Assembly: GCA_937935205.1 (NCBI GenBank)
Contig: CALGXU010000455.1
Location: forward strand, 1 to 16,263
Direction of reading: 5' to 3'
Source of the DNA: an uncultured Rothia sp.
GTDB lineage: Bacteria > Actinomycetota > Actinomycetes > Actinomycetales > Micrococcaceae
Length of the DNA: 16,263 nucleotides
Below, in pieces: positions 6,761-16,165 of this stretch. The position numbers and the translations under genes were made by a program. The notes under the pieces are model-generated. The model made no database searches and had not been told where the DNA came from. It saw only the letters and a program-made list of their open reading frames with translations. The number at the start of each line of letters is the position of its first letter. Position 1 is the stretch's first letter.

Positions 6761-7195
6761 TTAATTCTCAGTCCACGGGTTGGAAGCCTGAACACCCCAG
6801 GCGCGGTACACCTGCGCCTTAGAAGAAATCAGCTCCAAATCATAGGCACTCGCGCTCGCCGCCATCAGACCCTCCAGGGCGGCAGTAGGCAGCGGACCGG
6901 CATCATCACGGCCCACGGAATGCACGCCACGCGGCGCCTGACGGCCAGCCCACTCGAGGCTCACACGCGCATCCACATTAATAACGTGGTCGCCAAAGCG
7001 CTCAAGAAGTTCGGTAATCCAGCGGTCGGTTTCCGGGTAGGGGTACAAGCCCTTCAGCTCACCAATACTCAGCACAGAAATGTACATGTGCCGGAACGAG
7101 CGGCGGCGCAGAAAAGCGACCACGGCGGGGTCTGGATCCGCCTTACGGATCTCCGCAAGAACGTCGGAGTCCAGGAGCATACCGGAGAAATTCAT
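6761..7195 (-). CDS. PIN-domain protein, VapC/FitB-like toxin, possibly inactive
   Basis: A 144-residue PIN-domain protein, the ribonuclease toxin half of a type II toxin-antitoxin pair. The N-terminus MLLDSDVLAEIRK (6-18) matches the family motif LLDTNVxSExRK and supplies Asp9. YISVLSIGELKGL (38-50) supplies Glu46. The C-terminal region GPLPTAALEGLMAASASAYDL aligns with the usual PLPxxDGLxAATA motif, but the third acidic residue is Glu108 rather than Asp. The usual TRNxxDF is SSKAQVY (124-130), so the fourth acidic/polar position is lost; the family's closing NPW is kept (139-141). The toxin may therefore be weakened or dead. A Phd-like antitoxin gene ends ten bases upstream in the same direction. 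The ATG at 7195 has AGGGG one base upstream, very close; Met6 is an alternative start. Confidence 0.8.
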   Translation of the reverse strand: MNFSGMLLDSDVLAEIRKADPDPAVVAFLRRRSFRHMYISVLSIGELKGLYPYPETDRWITELLERFGDHVINVDARVSLEWAGRQAPRGVHSVGRDDAGPLPTAALEGLMAASASAYDLELISSKAQVYRAWGVQASNPWTEN

Positions 7196-7205
7196 ACCCC
7201 TAATG

Positions 7206-7433
7206 CTACGCTACGCGCAGACCGGCGTACTGAATAGCGGGGATGCCCTCGGGGTTCGGCAGAAGAAGGAAGTTCAGGAACTCGTCGCGCTTAGAAGAAA
7301 TGCGGGAGTAATCGTCAATGCTGACTGCGGTGTATCCGCCTCGCGCGGGGACAGCTGCGGCACGCAGGCTTTCCTGGTAGGAGCGGGAGGGGTTCAGAGA
7401 GATTGCTGCTTCGGTTGCAGAGCCGTTGTACAT
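7206..7433 (-). CDS. Putative Phd/YefM-like antitoxin partner of the PIN protein
   Basis: A 75-residue frame ending ten bases before the PIN toxin start, the usual antitoxin-toxin order. The middle, RGGYTAVSIDDYSRI, resembles the RHGRPVAVLVSxEDYxRL strand-turn-helix of Phd/YefM antitoxins. The following KRDEFLNFLLLP resembles the toxin-binding tail (xxFxDFLL) of antitoxins that pair with FitB/VapC-type PIN proteins. The N-terminal DNA-binding part, normally with an EAKxxFSxLL helix, is poorly matched and seems shortened (SATEAAISLNPSRSYQESL). The ATG start at 7433 has AGG seven bases upstream; an in-frame TTG at 7490 would give 94 residues but adds nothing family-like. The gene may be a diverged or eroded antitoxin. 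The assignment rests on motif resemblance and context only. Confidence 0.55.
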   Translation of the reverse strand: MYNGSATEAAISLNPSRSYQESLRAAAVPARGGYTAVSIDDYSRISSKRDEFLNFLLLPNPEGIPAIQYAGLRVA

Positions 7434-7456
7434 GTGACAACCTGCGCCGTGAGTGG

Positions 7457-7471
7457 CGCGATCCTTTCGCG
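7457..7471 (-). repeat. Short inverted repeat in the antitoxin leader
   Basis: CGCGA (7457-7461) and TCGCG (7467-7471) around five bases, 24-38 bases upstream of the antitoxin ATG. It could be an operator half-site pair or a weak hairpin in the leader. Short, so chance occurrence is possible. Confidence 0.3.
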
Positions 7472-7492
7472 TTGCTCTTGTCTGTACCAATT

Positions 7493-7513
7493 ACCACCGG
7501 TTATTCCGGTGGT
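7493..7513 (-). promoter_or_regulatory. Perfect 8-bp palindrome, candidate TA operator
   Basis: ACCACCGG (7493-7500) and CCGGTGGT (7506-7513) around TTATT, 60-80 bases before the proposed antitoxin start. Type II antitoxins usually repress their own promoter by binding palindromes, which fits this location. It has no U-tract, so it is unlikely to be a terminator. Binding is inferred only. Confidence 0.45.
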
Positions 7514-7880
7514 GAATACAAACCGCTTCGTCATCCGAGCCACCCGTGAACATGGGGTTGGCGTTCGACCATAGTCGGAGCTTATCAGTCGAAACTCTTG
7601 AAGCTGGGTTTAGCTTACAGTATTTTCTCAAGTTAAGTAAAGCGTTTTGTGAAAGAGATTTAGATTATTAGCATTTTGGCTTGTGGGAACGTTTTAAATG
7701 GCGTGAATTTTTGATACTGCGCGGAATATCTTATGTGAATACCGGTGTTTTTATGCGTCAAAAACTCCCCGATAAGAATACGAAATACGCCCCAAACCAC
7801 CGCTCAATAGTCGCCCCGGCGGCCAGCCCGGCAGCCGCCAGCACTTGACCGGCGACAAGGCGTAAACCCTCACGATACGC

Positions 7881-7886
7881 GATAAT
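7881..7886 (+). promoter_or_regulatory. -10 element of the SNF2 helicase gene (leaderless)
   Basis: GATAAT ends six bases before the GTG at 7893, placing the expected transcription start on the first base of the start codon. No real Shine-Dalgarno sequence is present. A TTGACC at 7845-7850 is too far upstream (30 bases) to be its -35, so the upstream half of the promoter is unclear. Confidence 0.45.
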
Positions 7887-7892
7887 GAGCTG

Positions 7893-10800
7893 GTGAGCGC
7901 CAACAACCCCTTCCCCGAAATTCCCGTCACCGTACCGCAGATCATTCGCCAGGCCGGGCACCGCACCTACCAGCGCGGCGTCGCCTACCAGCGCAACCGC
8001 GAAGTCATCCGCTACAGCTACGACGAAGACAACAGCACCCTCACCGGGCTCGTTAACGGAAGCACCATCATTCCCTACGAAGTGACCATTCGCTTCTTCC
8101 CCGCCGTCAGCGGCTCCGCGACCTTCGCCGCCCGCTGCACCTGCCCCGTGCTCACCGATTGCAAGCACGCCGTAGCGCTCATGCTCACCGCGCTCGACCG
8201 CGCCTCCGTAGCGAAAAAGGCACTCAGCGAACACCCCGGACCGGTCGGCGTACCCTCTGCAGCCTCTGCCGCGGCGAAGGGCGCGGCTCAGGCGCAGGGA
8301 TTCGCAGGTTCAAAGAGCGCGGACGTTGCGGAGGCGAAGAAATCCGCCGACCCGCTCGCGGCGCTGCGCGCCTCCGGTGCACTCACCACCGCGGCAAAAC
8401 TGCCCGCACCCGATGCAGAGGCTACCGCACCCGAAAGCCCCCAGGGACGCTTTGCGCTCAACGAGCTAGGTTCCTCTCCGACCGTGCTGGATGGTTCCAC
8501 CTCCAAGATTTCTGCCTGGCGGCGCGACCTCTCCTCCGTTCTTTCCGCACGTCAGGACCTCGCGGGCATTGATTCGATGCGCGTGAGCGGTGCCCTGGAT
8601 TTCTCGCTGAGCGTCTCCGGATCCTACGCGCGCGGCCGCAATATGCCCGGCGCAACCCCCAGCATTAACCTGCTCGCCCGCCCGCTCATGGCGTCCAAAA
8701 CCGGGCGCTGGATCAAGGGCGGACTCAGCTGGGAAACCTTCGCCTCCAGCGTGGGCGGACCCGTCGGACGGCACGAAATCTACCCCGAACACGAACGATT
8801 CTTCGCCGAGCTCTACTCGATTGCCCGCCCCTGGCAGAACATGTATTCCTCGCACCGCGACTGGATCTCGATTAGCGCTTCTGCCTCCACTCTGCTCTGG
8901 GATGTGCTCGCCCGCGCGGAGGATATTGGCCTGCCCCTGCTCGTCAACGGTCGCGAGGTGAACTACGCCGTGCTGAGCCCCGCACAGGTGCGCCTGCACG
9001 CCACCGCCGCAGAAAATGCACCCGGAGAAGGCGCCGGCCTGCAGCTTCAAGCCGCGCTCAGCTGGGAAGGACGCGAAGGCGAACTACTGCGCCAGCTCTG
9101 GCTGCCCGCCGCGCACTGCCACCCCATCGGCACCCCGCGCACCGGCTTCTTTGCCCTGGGCGGGCTCGCCCAGCAGGAGTACGAGCAGGCGGCAAAGGCG
9201 GTGCATTGGAAGACCGCGCGCCCCGGCGCGCTGGACGAGGTGGACCGCGAATCTTTTGTTCAGAAAAGCGAGCAGGAGGCGCCGACTGAGGAAGCCGAGA
9301 ATAGCGCGCCGACGATTGCCCCAGTACAGGGTGAACGGGTGCGTTACTCCCCCGCCGTACCCGAACTGCCCGAGGGTGTGGAGCTGGCGCTCATCCCCCT
9401 GGTCGAGCCGCTCGATGCCGCCTCCGAATCGCTCATTAGCGCCGGAACCGTGCACATTCCCGCCGCGGAACGCGCCACGTTCCAGAAGGAATATCTGCCC
9501 GCACTCAGCCGCTCCATTCCCTCGCTGACCCCCGATCCGGCGCTGGCGCTGCCGCGCGTGAAGCCGCCGCATCTGGTGCTTGAAATCAGCTTTGACGAGC
9601 AGGTACGCCACGACGCGCAGCTGAGCTGGCATTGGGAGTACCCGCTGAACCCCTTCGCGGAGGACAGCACTGATGAGGCGAGCGCCGAGGATGCAAGCGC
9701 GCAAAATCCGGCGACTGGCTCCGATGTTCAGTGCCTGCCCGTTTTCGGCTACCCCGGTGAAGAGGGCGGCGAGGTTCGCGATGAGCGTTTTGAGGCGCGC
9801 GTACTGCGTTCGGTGCGCGCCATTCTTGCCGCCCACCCGGCGCTTTCCGGATTGGAGGAGCGCCGCATCGAAGGCTGGGAAACCCGCGAGTTGCTCAGCG
9901 CGATTCTGCCGAAGCTTCGCCGTGTTTCCGCTGTTCAGGTGCGTTTTAACGGCACCCCGCCACAGTTCGTGGAGGCAACCGACGCGCTGATTGAAATCAC
10001 CGTGAGCGAGGGTAATTCTCGCGACTGGTTCGGCCTGGGCATTGCTGTGAAGGTCAATAATTGGACCGTGCCGTTCGCCCAGATTTTTGAGGCGCTCGAC
10101 CGCGGGGCGGACCGTATTCTGCTCGGTAACGGCACCTATTTCTCGCTGCGTCGACCCGAGTTTAAGACCCTGCGCACCCTCATTGCGGAGGCTCGCGAAC
10201 TCGACGATGCGGGCGGTGAGCTGCGCATTAACCGTCACCAGGCGGGGCTGTTCTCTGAGCTAGAGTCGCTGGCGGCGAGCGTGCATACGACCGCGCGGTG
10301 GGATGCTCAGGTGCGTTCGCTGCTACAGCTGGTTGAGGGTCTGGAGGATGCCGAGGAAAGCACCGAAGAGAACTCTGAAAAGGGCGCTGAAAAAGCATCT
10401 GACAAGGGAGCTCAGAATTCCCCCGCGCCCCAGAAGGCTTCCCGCCGGGTTATCGCTCAGCGTCCGGTGCCCACCGGCCTGCAGGCGACCCTACGCCCCT
10501 ACCAGGTGGAGGGTTTCCAGTGGTTGTCCTTCCTGTACGAGCAGCGGCTGGGCGGTATTCTTGCCGACGATATGGGTCTGGGTAAGACCGTGCAGGCTCT
10601 CGCCCTGCTCGCCCACGCGATCGAGGAGCACCGTGCCGCCTCCGAACGTGCCGCAAAGCGAGGTGAGAGCGTCGAGCCGTTCGCGCCCTTCCTCGTGGTT
10701 GCGCCGACCTCCGTTATCGCCAACTGGGCGGCGGAAGCTGAGCGCTTCCTACCCGAGGCGAAGGTCGTGACCATTACCGAAACCACCGCCGGTAAGACCC

Positions 10801-12017
10801 CGCTTGCCGAGCGCATCGCTGGGGCGCACCTGGTGCTGACCAGCTACACGCTGCTGCGCATGGACGAGGACGCCTACACCGGCTACGCCCGCACGCTGGG
10901 TCGCGCTGTAGACGAGCGCGCCGTTGACGAGTCCACGGGCGAACTCTCCGCCCCCGAAGGCTGGGGTGCGCTCCTGCTGGACGAGGCGCAATTCGTCAAA
11001 AATACGGGCACCCGCGCCTGGTCCATCGCCCGCGCAATGCCCGCCCGCACCAAGATCGCGATGACCGGCACGCCCATTGAGAACAACCTCATGGAGCTGT
11101 GGGCGCTACTGGCGATTGTGGCGGATGGCCTGTTCCCCTCCGCCCGCGCGTTCCGTGACCTGTACGCTCGCCCGGCGGAGTCTGGTGAGGACCCGGCGCA
11201 CGCCGCGGCGACGACTGCTCGTCTGCGTCGGCGCATCCGCCCGCTCATGCTGCGCCGCACCAAGGAGCTGGTGGCGGCGGAGCTTCCGGCGAAGAACGAT
11301 ACGCGCGTGAACCTGCCGCTGGCTCCCGGTCACCGCCGCATCTATGACACGCATCTGCAGCGTGAACGCCAGAAGGTGCTGGGTCTGCTGGAGGATATGG
11401 ACAAGAACCGGTTCACGATTTTCCAGTCGCTGACCCTGCTGCGCCGTCTGGCGCTTGATGCCGCGCTGATTGACCCGGAAGCCTACGCCGGGGTGTCGTC
11501 GGTCAAGCGCGACTACCTGGTTCAGCAGCTACCCGACCTGCTCGAGAAGGGCCACCGTGTGCTGGTGTTCAGCCAGTTCACCGGCTACCTCAAGAGCATT
11601 TCGGCGCGCCTGGCTGAGGAGGGCATCGGCCACCTGTACCTGGATGGTTCGACCCGCAACCGCGCCGAGGTCATCGAGGCGTTCACGAGCGGTCAGGAGC
11701 CGGTGTTCCTCATTTCGCTCAAGGCTGGCGGTTTCGGTCTGAACCTGACCGAGGCGGATCACGTGTTCATCATGGATCCGTGGTGGAACCCCGCCGCCGA
11801 GCAGCAGGCGGTGGACCGTATTCACCGCATCGGCCAGGACAAGGAGGTGCACGTCTACCGTCTGGTCGCCGAGGGCACGATTGAGGAGAAGGTCATGCAG
11901 CTCAAGGAGTCGAAGGCCGCGCTCTTCGATGCGGTGGTCGGTGAGGGCGAGTTCGCCTCCGCGGCGGTGACGGCTGAGGATGTGCGTGAGCTCTTCGCGC
12001 CGGCTGTCGAGCGGTAG
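7893..12017 (+). CDS. SWIM zinc-finger SNF2-family (DEAD/DEAH superfamily 2) ATPase/helicase
   Basis: A 1374-residue cytosolic ATP-driven DNA/chromatin-type translocase of the bacterial SNF2 (HepA/Rad54-like) class. An N-terminal SWIM zinc finger is seen as CTCPVLTDCKH (82-92; Cys82, Cys84, Cys90, His92), likely for nucleic-acid or protein binding. Residues 100-860 form a family-associated region broken by low-complexity Ala/Glu-rich linkers (about 105-160, 460-490, 590-620, 820-860). The ATPase core has motif I DMGLGKT (893-899), Ia VVAPTSVIANW, motif II DEAQ (1030-1033), III MTGTPIENNLMELW, IV RVLVFSQFTGYL, V LKAGGFGLNL and motif VI VDRIHRIGQ (1307-1315; Arg1309 and Arg1312 as expected arginine-finger positions). 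All motors look intact. Its cellular target is unknown; such proteins are linked to transcription recycling or DNA repair. It is not in an obvious operon; the aldo/keto reductase starts 176 bases downstream. Confidence 0.97.
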   Translation: MSANNPFPEIPVTVPQIIRQAGHRTYQRGVAYQRNREVIRYSYDEDNSTLTGLVNGSTIIPYEVTIRFFPAVSGSATFAARCTCPVLTDCKHAVALMLTALDRASVAKKALSEHPGPVGVPSAASAAAKGAAQAQGFAGSKSADVAEAKKSADPLAALRASGALTTAAKLPAPDAEATAPESPQGRFALNELGSSPTVLDGSTSKISAWRRDLSSVLSARQDLAGIDSMRVSGALDFSLSVSGSYARGRNMPGATPSINLLARPLMASKTGRWIKGGLSWETFASSVGGPVGRHEIYPEHERFFAELYSIARPWQNMYSSHRDWISISASASTLLWDVLARAEDIGLPLLVNGREVNYAVLSPAQVRLHATAAENAPGEGAGLQLQAALSWEGREGELLRQLWLPAAHCHPIGTPRTGFFALGGLAQQEYEQAAKAVHWKTARPGALDEVDRESFVQKSEQEAPTEEAENSAPTIAPVQGERVRYSPAVPELPEGVELALIPLVEPLDAASESLISAGTVHIPAAERATFQKEYLPALSRSIPSLTPDPALALPRVKPPHLVLEISFDEQVRHDAQLSWHWEYPLNPFAEDSTDEASAEDASAQNPATGSDVQCLPVFGYPGEEGGEVRDERFEARVLRSVRAILAAHPALSGLEERRIEGWETRELLSAILPKLRRVSAVQVRFNGTPPQFVEATDALIEITVSEGNSRDWFGLGIAVKVNNWTVPFAQIFEALDRGADRILLGNGTYFSLRRPEFKTLRTLIAEARELDDAGGELRINRHQAGLFSELESLAASVHTTARWDAQVRSLLQLVEGLEDAEESTEENSEKGAEKASDKGAQNSPAPQKASRRVIAQRPVPTGLQATLRPYQVEGFQWLSFLYEQRLGGILADDMGLGKTVQALALLAHAIEEHRAASERAAKRGESVEPFAPFLVVAPTSVIANWAAEAERFLPEAKVVTITETTAGKTPLAERIAGAHLVLTSYTLLRMDEDAYTGYARTLGRAVDERAVDESTGELSAPEGWGALLLDEAQFVKNTGTRAWSIARAMPARTKIAMTGTPIENNLMELWALLAIVADGLFPSARAFRDLYARPAESGEDPAHAAATTARLRRRIRPLMLRRTKELVAAELPAKNDTRVNLPLAPGHRRIYDTHLQRERQKVLGLLEDMDKNRFTIFQSLTLLRRLALDAALIDPEAYAGVSSVKRDYLVQQLPDLLEKGHRVLVFSQFTGYLKSISARLAEEGIGHLYLDGSTRNRAEVIEAFTSGQEPVFLISLKAGGFGLNLTEADHVFIMDPWWNPAAEQQAVDRIHRIGQDKEVHVYRLVAEGTIEEKVMQLKESKAALFDAVVGEGEFASAAVTAEDVRELFAPAVER

Positions 12018-12156
12018 CCGCCCTCCAGCCTAAGCGGTATTTCTGGCGCCCGTCATTTTTCGTCACGTGGTTACGCCTCCGGCTAGATTCACGCCCGATT
12101 CTGGCCCGGCCCTTCTCAGCAGGGGCTCTGAGGCGTAGCCTTGTAGGACTACTGAC

Positions 12157-12171
12157 GGAGGCGCCGCCTCC
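12157..12171 (+). promoter_or_regulatory. Palindrome between possible -35 and -10 of the aldo/keto reductase gene
   Basis: GGAGGCG-C-CGCCTCC is a perfect palindrome with 7-bp arms. It lies in the spacer between CTGACG (12152-12157) and TAGATT (12175-12180), which are 17 bases apart and fit -35 and -10 patterns. That would be a classical operator position. A caveat is that initiation from this -10 would begin inside the ribosome-binding site at 12183-12189, so either the promoter is elsewhere or translation is partly leaderless. Confidence 0.4.
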
Positions 12172-12193
12172 CCATAGATTCCAAAGGAGCAGC

Positions 12194-13030
12194 ATGAGCT
12201 ACAACGTACCGAACGTAAAGTTCAACGACGGCCGAGCCATTCCGCAGCTGGGCTACGGCGTGTGGCAGGTTGAGGACGAGGTCGCCGAAAAGGTTGTGGG
12301 CACCGCCCTGCAGATCGGCTACCGCCACATCGACACCGCCGCTATTTACGGCAACGAGGCGGGCGTGGGCCGCGCTATCGCTAACTCCGACGTGGCTCGC
12401 GAAGACATCTTCCTCACCACCAAGCTGTGGAATTCCGACCAGGGCTACGAGAGCGCGTTCGAGGCGTTCGAGGCTTCCCTGGAGAAGCTGGGCACCGACT
12501 ACGTTGACCTGTACCTGATTCACTGGGCCAAGCCTCAGCAGGGCCTGTACCTGGATTCCTGGCGTGCGCTGATTGAGCTGCAGAAGCAGGGTAAGGTCCG
12601 TTCGATTGGTGTTTCGAACTTCCCCGAGGAGCAGCTGCGCGAGATTATCGAGGAGACCGGCGTGGTTCCGGTCATCCACCAGATTGAGCTGCACCCCTAC
12701 TTCTCGCAGGAGGCGCTGCGCGCCGTCCACGCTGAGTACGGCATCGCAACTCAGGCGTGGAGCCCGCTGGGTAACGGCAGCGATCTGCTGCAGAACCCCG
12801 TGCTGGCTGAGATTGCGGAGCGCCACGGCGCGACCCCCGCGCAGGTCGTGCTGGCGTGGCACCTCGCCAAGGGCACCGTGGCTATCCCGAAGTCCGTGAC
12901 CCCCTCCCGCATTGAGGAGAACCTGGCGTCGGTGAACGTGAAGCTGACCGCCGAGGACATCGCGGCCGTGGATGCGCTTTCCACCCCCGAGGGTCGTATT
13001 GGTCCTGACCCGGCGAATATTGACTTCTAG
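12194..13030 (+). CDS. Aldo/keto reductase, 2,5-diketo-D-gluconate reductase-like
   Basis: A 278-residue cytosolic NADPH-dependent carbonyl reductase of the AKR superfamily; length and motifs suit the AKR5 branch (2,5-diketo-gluconate or methylglyoxal reductases). The catalytic tetrad is complete: Asp47 and Tyr52 in YRHIDTAAIYGNE, Lys77 in LTTKLWN, His110 in DLYLIHW. Cofactor-binding signatures are GKVRSIGVSNF (133-143) and IPKSVTPSRIEEN (231-243). The ATG at 12194 is preceded by AAAGGAG with four-base spacing, the best Shine-Dalgarno in the window, in contrast to its leaderless neighbours. A strong terminator follows at 13076-13118, so the gene is probably monocistronic. The physiological substrate cannot be read from the sequence. 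Confidence 0.96.
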   Translation: MSYNVPNVKFNDGRAIPQLGYGVWQVEDEVAEKVVGTALQIGYRHIDTAAIYGNEAGVGRAIANSDVAREDIFLTTKLWNSDQGYESAFEAFEASLEKLGTDYVDLYLIHWAKPQQGLYLDSWRALIELQKQGKVRSIGVSNFPEEQLREIIEETGVVPVIHQIELHPYFSQEALRAVHAEYGIATQAWSPLGNGSDLLQNPVLAEIAERHGATPAQVVLAWHLAKGTVAIPKSVTPSRIEENLASVNVKLTAEDIAAVDALSTPEGRIGPDPANIDF

Positions 13031-13040
13031 CTGGAGCATA

Positions 13041-13061
13041 AAGTCCCGTATCTAGGGACTT
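13041..13061 (+). terminator. Hairpin shortly after the aldo/keto reductase stop
   Basis: AAGTCCC (13041-13047) pairs with GGGACTT (13055-13061) across seven bases, ten bases after the stop codon. No U-tract follows. It probably acts with the main terminator 15 bases downstream or protects the 3' end. Confidence 0.45.
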
Positions 13062-13075
13062 GAAGCTAGGCAGAG

Positions 13076-13118
13076 TAAAGCCCCGAAAGGCACAGTTAGT
13101 GCTTGTCGGGGCTTTATT
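13076..13118. terminator. Strong bidirectional terminator between the aldo/keto reductase and tex
   Basis: Perfect 11-bp stem TAAAGCCCCGA (13076-13086) and TCGGGGCTTTA (13106-13116), extended inside by GCAC/GTGC (13090-13093 with 13099-13102). The plus strand continues ATT after CTTT, and the minus strand reads GGGGCTTTACTC, so both directions have a U-rich end. It lies exactly between two convergent genes. Confidence 0.85.
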
Positions 13119-13231
13119 GCGTTCTCAGGGTTGATGTTTTCGGGACTGAGTTTTTAGCGAACGCTCATTCTCGGATTGGGTAGCTTTTCTGCAGCTATCC
13201 CAGCGAGCGCTGCGCGGCTAGCTTTCACTCG

Positions 13232-15754
<2,523 letters not shown>

Positions 15755-15976
15755 CCTTCCAGTTTCGCATATTTCGCCGCGGCTCACGGATTGGCCGGTG
15801 GTGCTGAGGGTAGAGTCAGCGCGGGGCCTATTGTGCTTGCCTGTGCGGGTGCGGGTGAGCGGATTTTTCCACCGCATTTTTTAGTGCAGAATACGAGTCT
15901 TTGTGCATATTTTGCCCTGTAGTCGCGCTAAACGCTGTCATCTTTCCGTAAGAAACCGTGTTAAGAGTGCACGTAT

Positions 15977-16006
15977 TTGAATAGGGGTAAGTTTCAGCGA
16001 TAAATT
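15977..16006 (+). promoter_or_regulatory. Predicted promoter of the right-edge gene
   Basis: TTGAAT (15977-15982), an 18-base spacer, and TAAATT (16001-16006), a good match to -35/-10 patterns in an AT-rich setting. Initiation near 16013 would give a 5' leader of about 150 bases containing both inverted repeats described at 16020-16092. Confidence 0.45.
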
Positions 16007-16019
16007 TAGATAAAAGGGC

Positions 16020-16038
16020 ATATTTTTTGAAAAAATAT
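16020..16038 (+). repeat. Perfect A/T palindrome in the leader of the right-edge gene
   Basis: ATATTTTTT-G-AAAAAATAT: 9-bp arms about a single central base, striking in a GC-rich genome. As RNA it would form a short A-U hairpin with a three-base loop; as DNA it could be a bent or protein-bound site. Confidence 0.55.
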
Positions 16039-16049
16039 CTCTTATTCGT

Positions 16050-16092
16050 GCAGATAAGGTGTGGCCTCACACATGCAAACACCCTTATCTGC
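16050..16092 (+). repeat. Nested inverted repeat upstream of the right-edge gene
   Basis: GCAGATAAGG (16050-16059) pairs with CCTTATCTGC (16083-16092). One bulged base then allows TGT/ACA pairing, and inside lies an alternative GTGTG/CACAC hairpin (16060-16072). No U-tract follows, so it is not a standard terminator. It could be an operator for a dimeric regulator or a structured leader element. Confidence 0.5.
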
Positions 16093-16165
16093 GTACACAC
16101 ATTCAGGGTTTCGGCGGCACGGTACGACAAGGTGCCGCCACATCCCGCAGATGAAAGAGGGACCC

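Larger units (their letters stand above)
7434..7892. other. 459-base non-coding region with AT-rich block upstream of the TA pair and the helicase
   Basis: No convincing gene is visible. It starts with the probable antitoxin control region (inverted repeats at 7457-7471 and 7493-7513). Next is an AT-rich block from about 7590 to 7795: a hand count over 7611-7690 gives about one third G+C, against clearly GC-rich coding DNA either side. It ends in the GC-rich promoter region of the helicase gene, with a GGCGGC/GCCGCC repeat at 7818-7839. Open frames crossing it have no recognisable motifs. The block could be a remnant of acquired DNA or an extended regulatory region. Confidence 0.6.
15755..16165. 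other. Divergent intergenic region upstream of tex and the right-edge gene
   Basis: About 410 bases with no supported gene. The first 120 are GC-rich and include a small GCTGA/TCAGC repeat (15803-15820). From about 15870 to 16045 the sequence turns AT-rich, followed by nested inverted repeats before the right-edge gene. An in-frame extension of tex up to 15877 is possible but unsupported by family similarity. Confidence 0.6.

Noticed and set aside
7500..7546. Short minus-strand frame starting MTKRFVFTTGITGG, resembling the start of CTP synthase
   Set aside because: The resemblance stops after a few residues, there is no nucleotide-binding loop, and the frame ends after fewer than 50 codons.
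9084..10238. A 384-codon minus-strand frame inside the SNF2 helicase gene
   Set aside because: Lies wholly within a well-supported helicase gene on the other strand and shows no family features.
12018..12060. Terminator after the helicase gene (CCGC/GCGG followed by TATTT)
   Set aside because: Only four base pairs with a 12-base loop; too weak to call.
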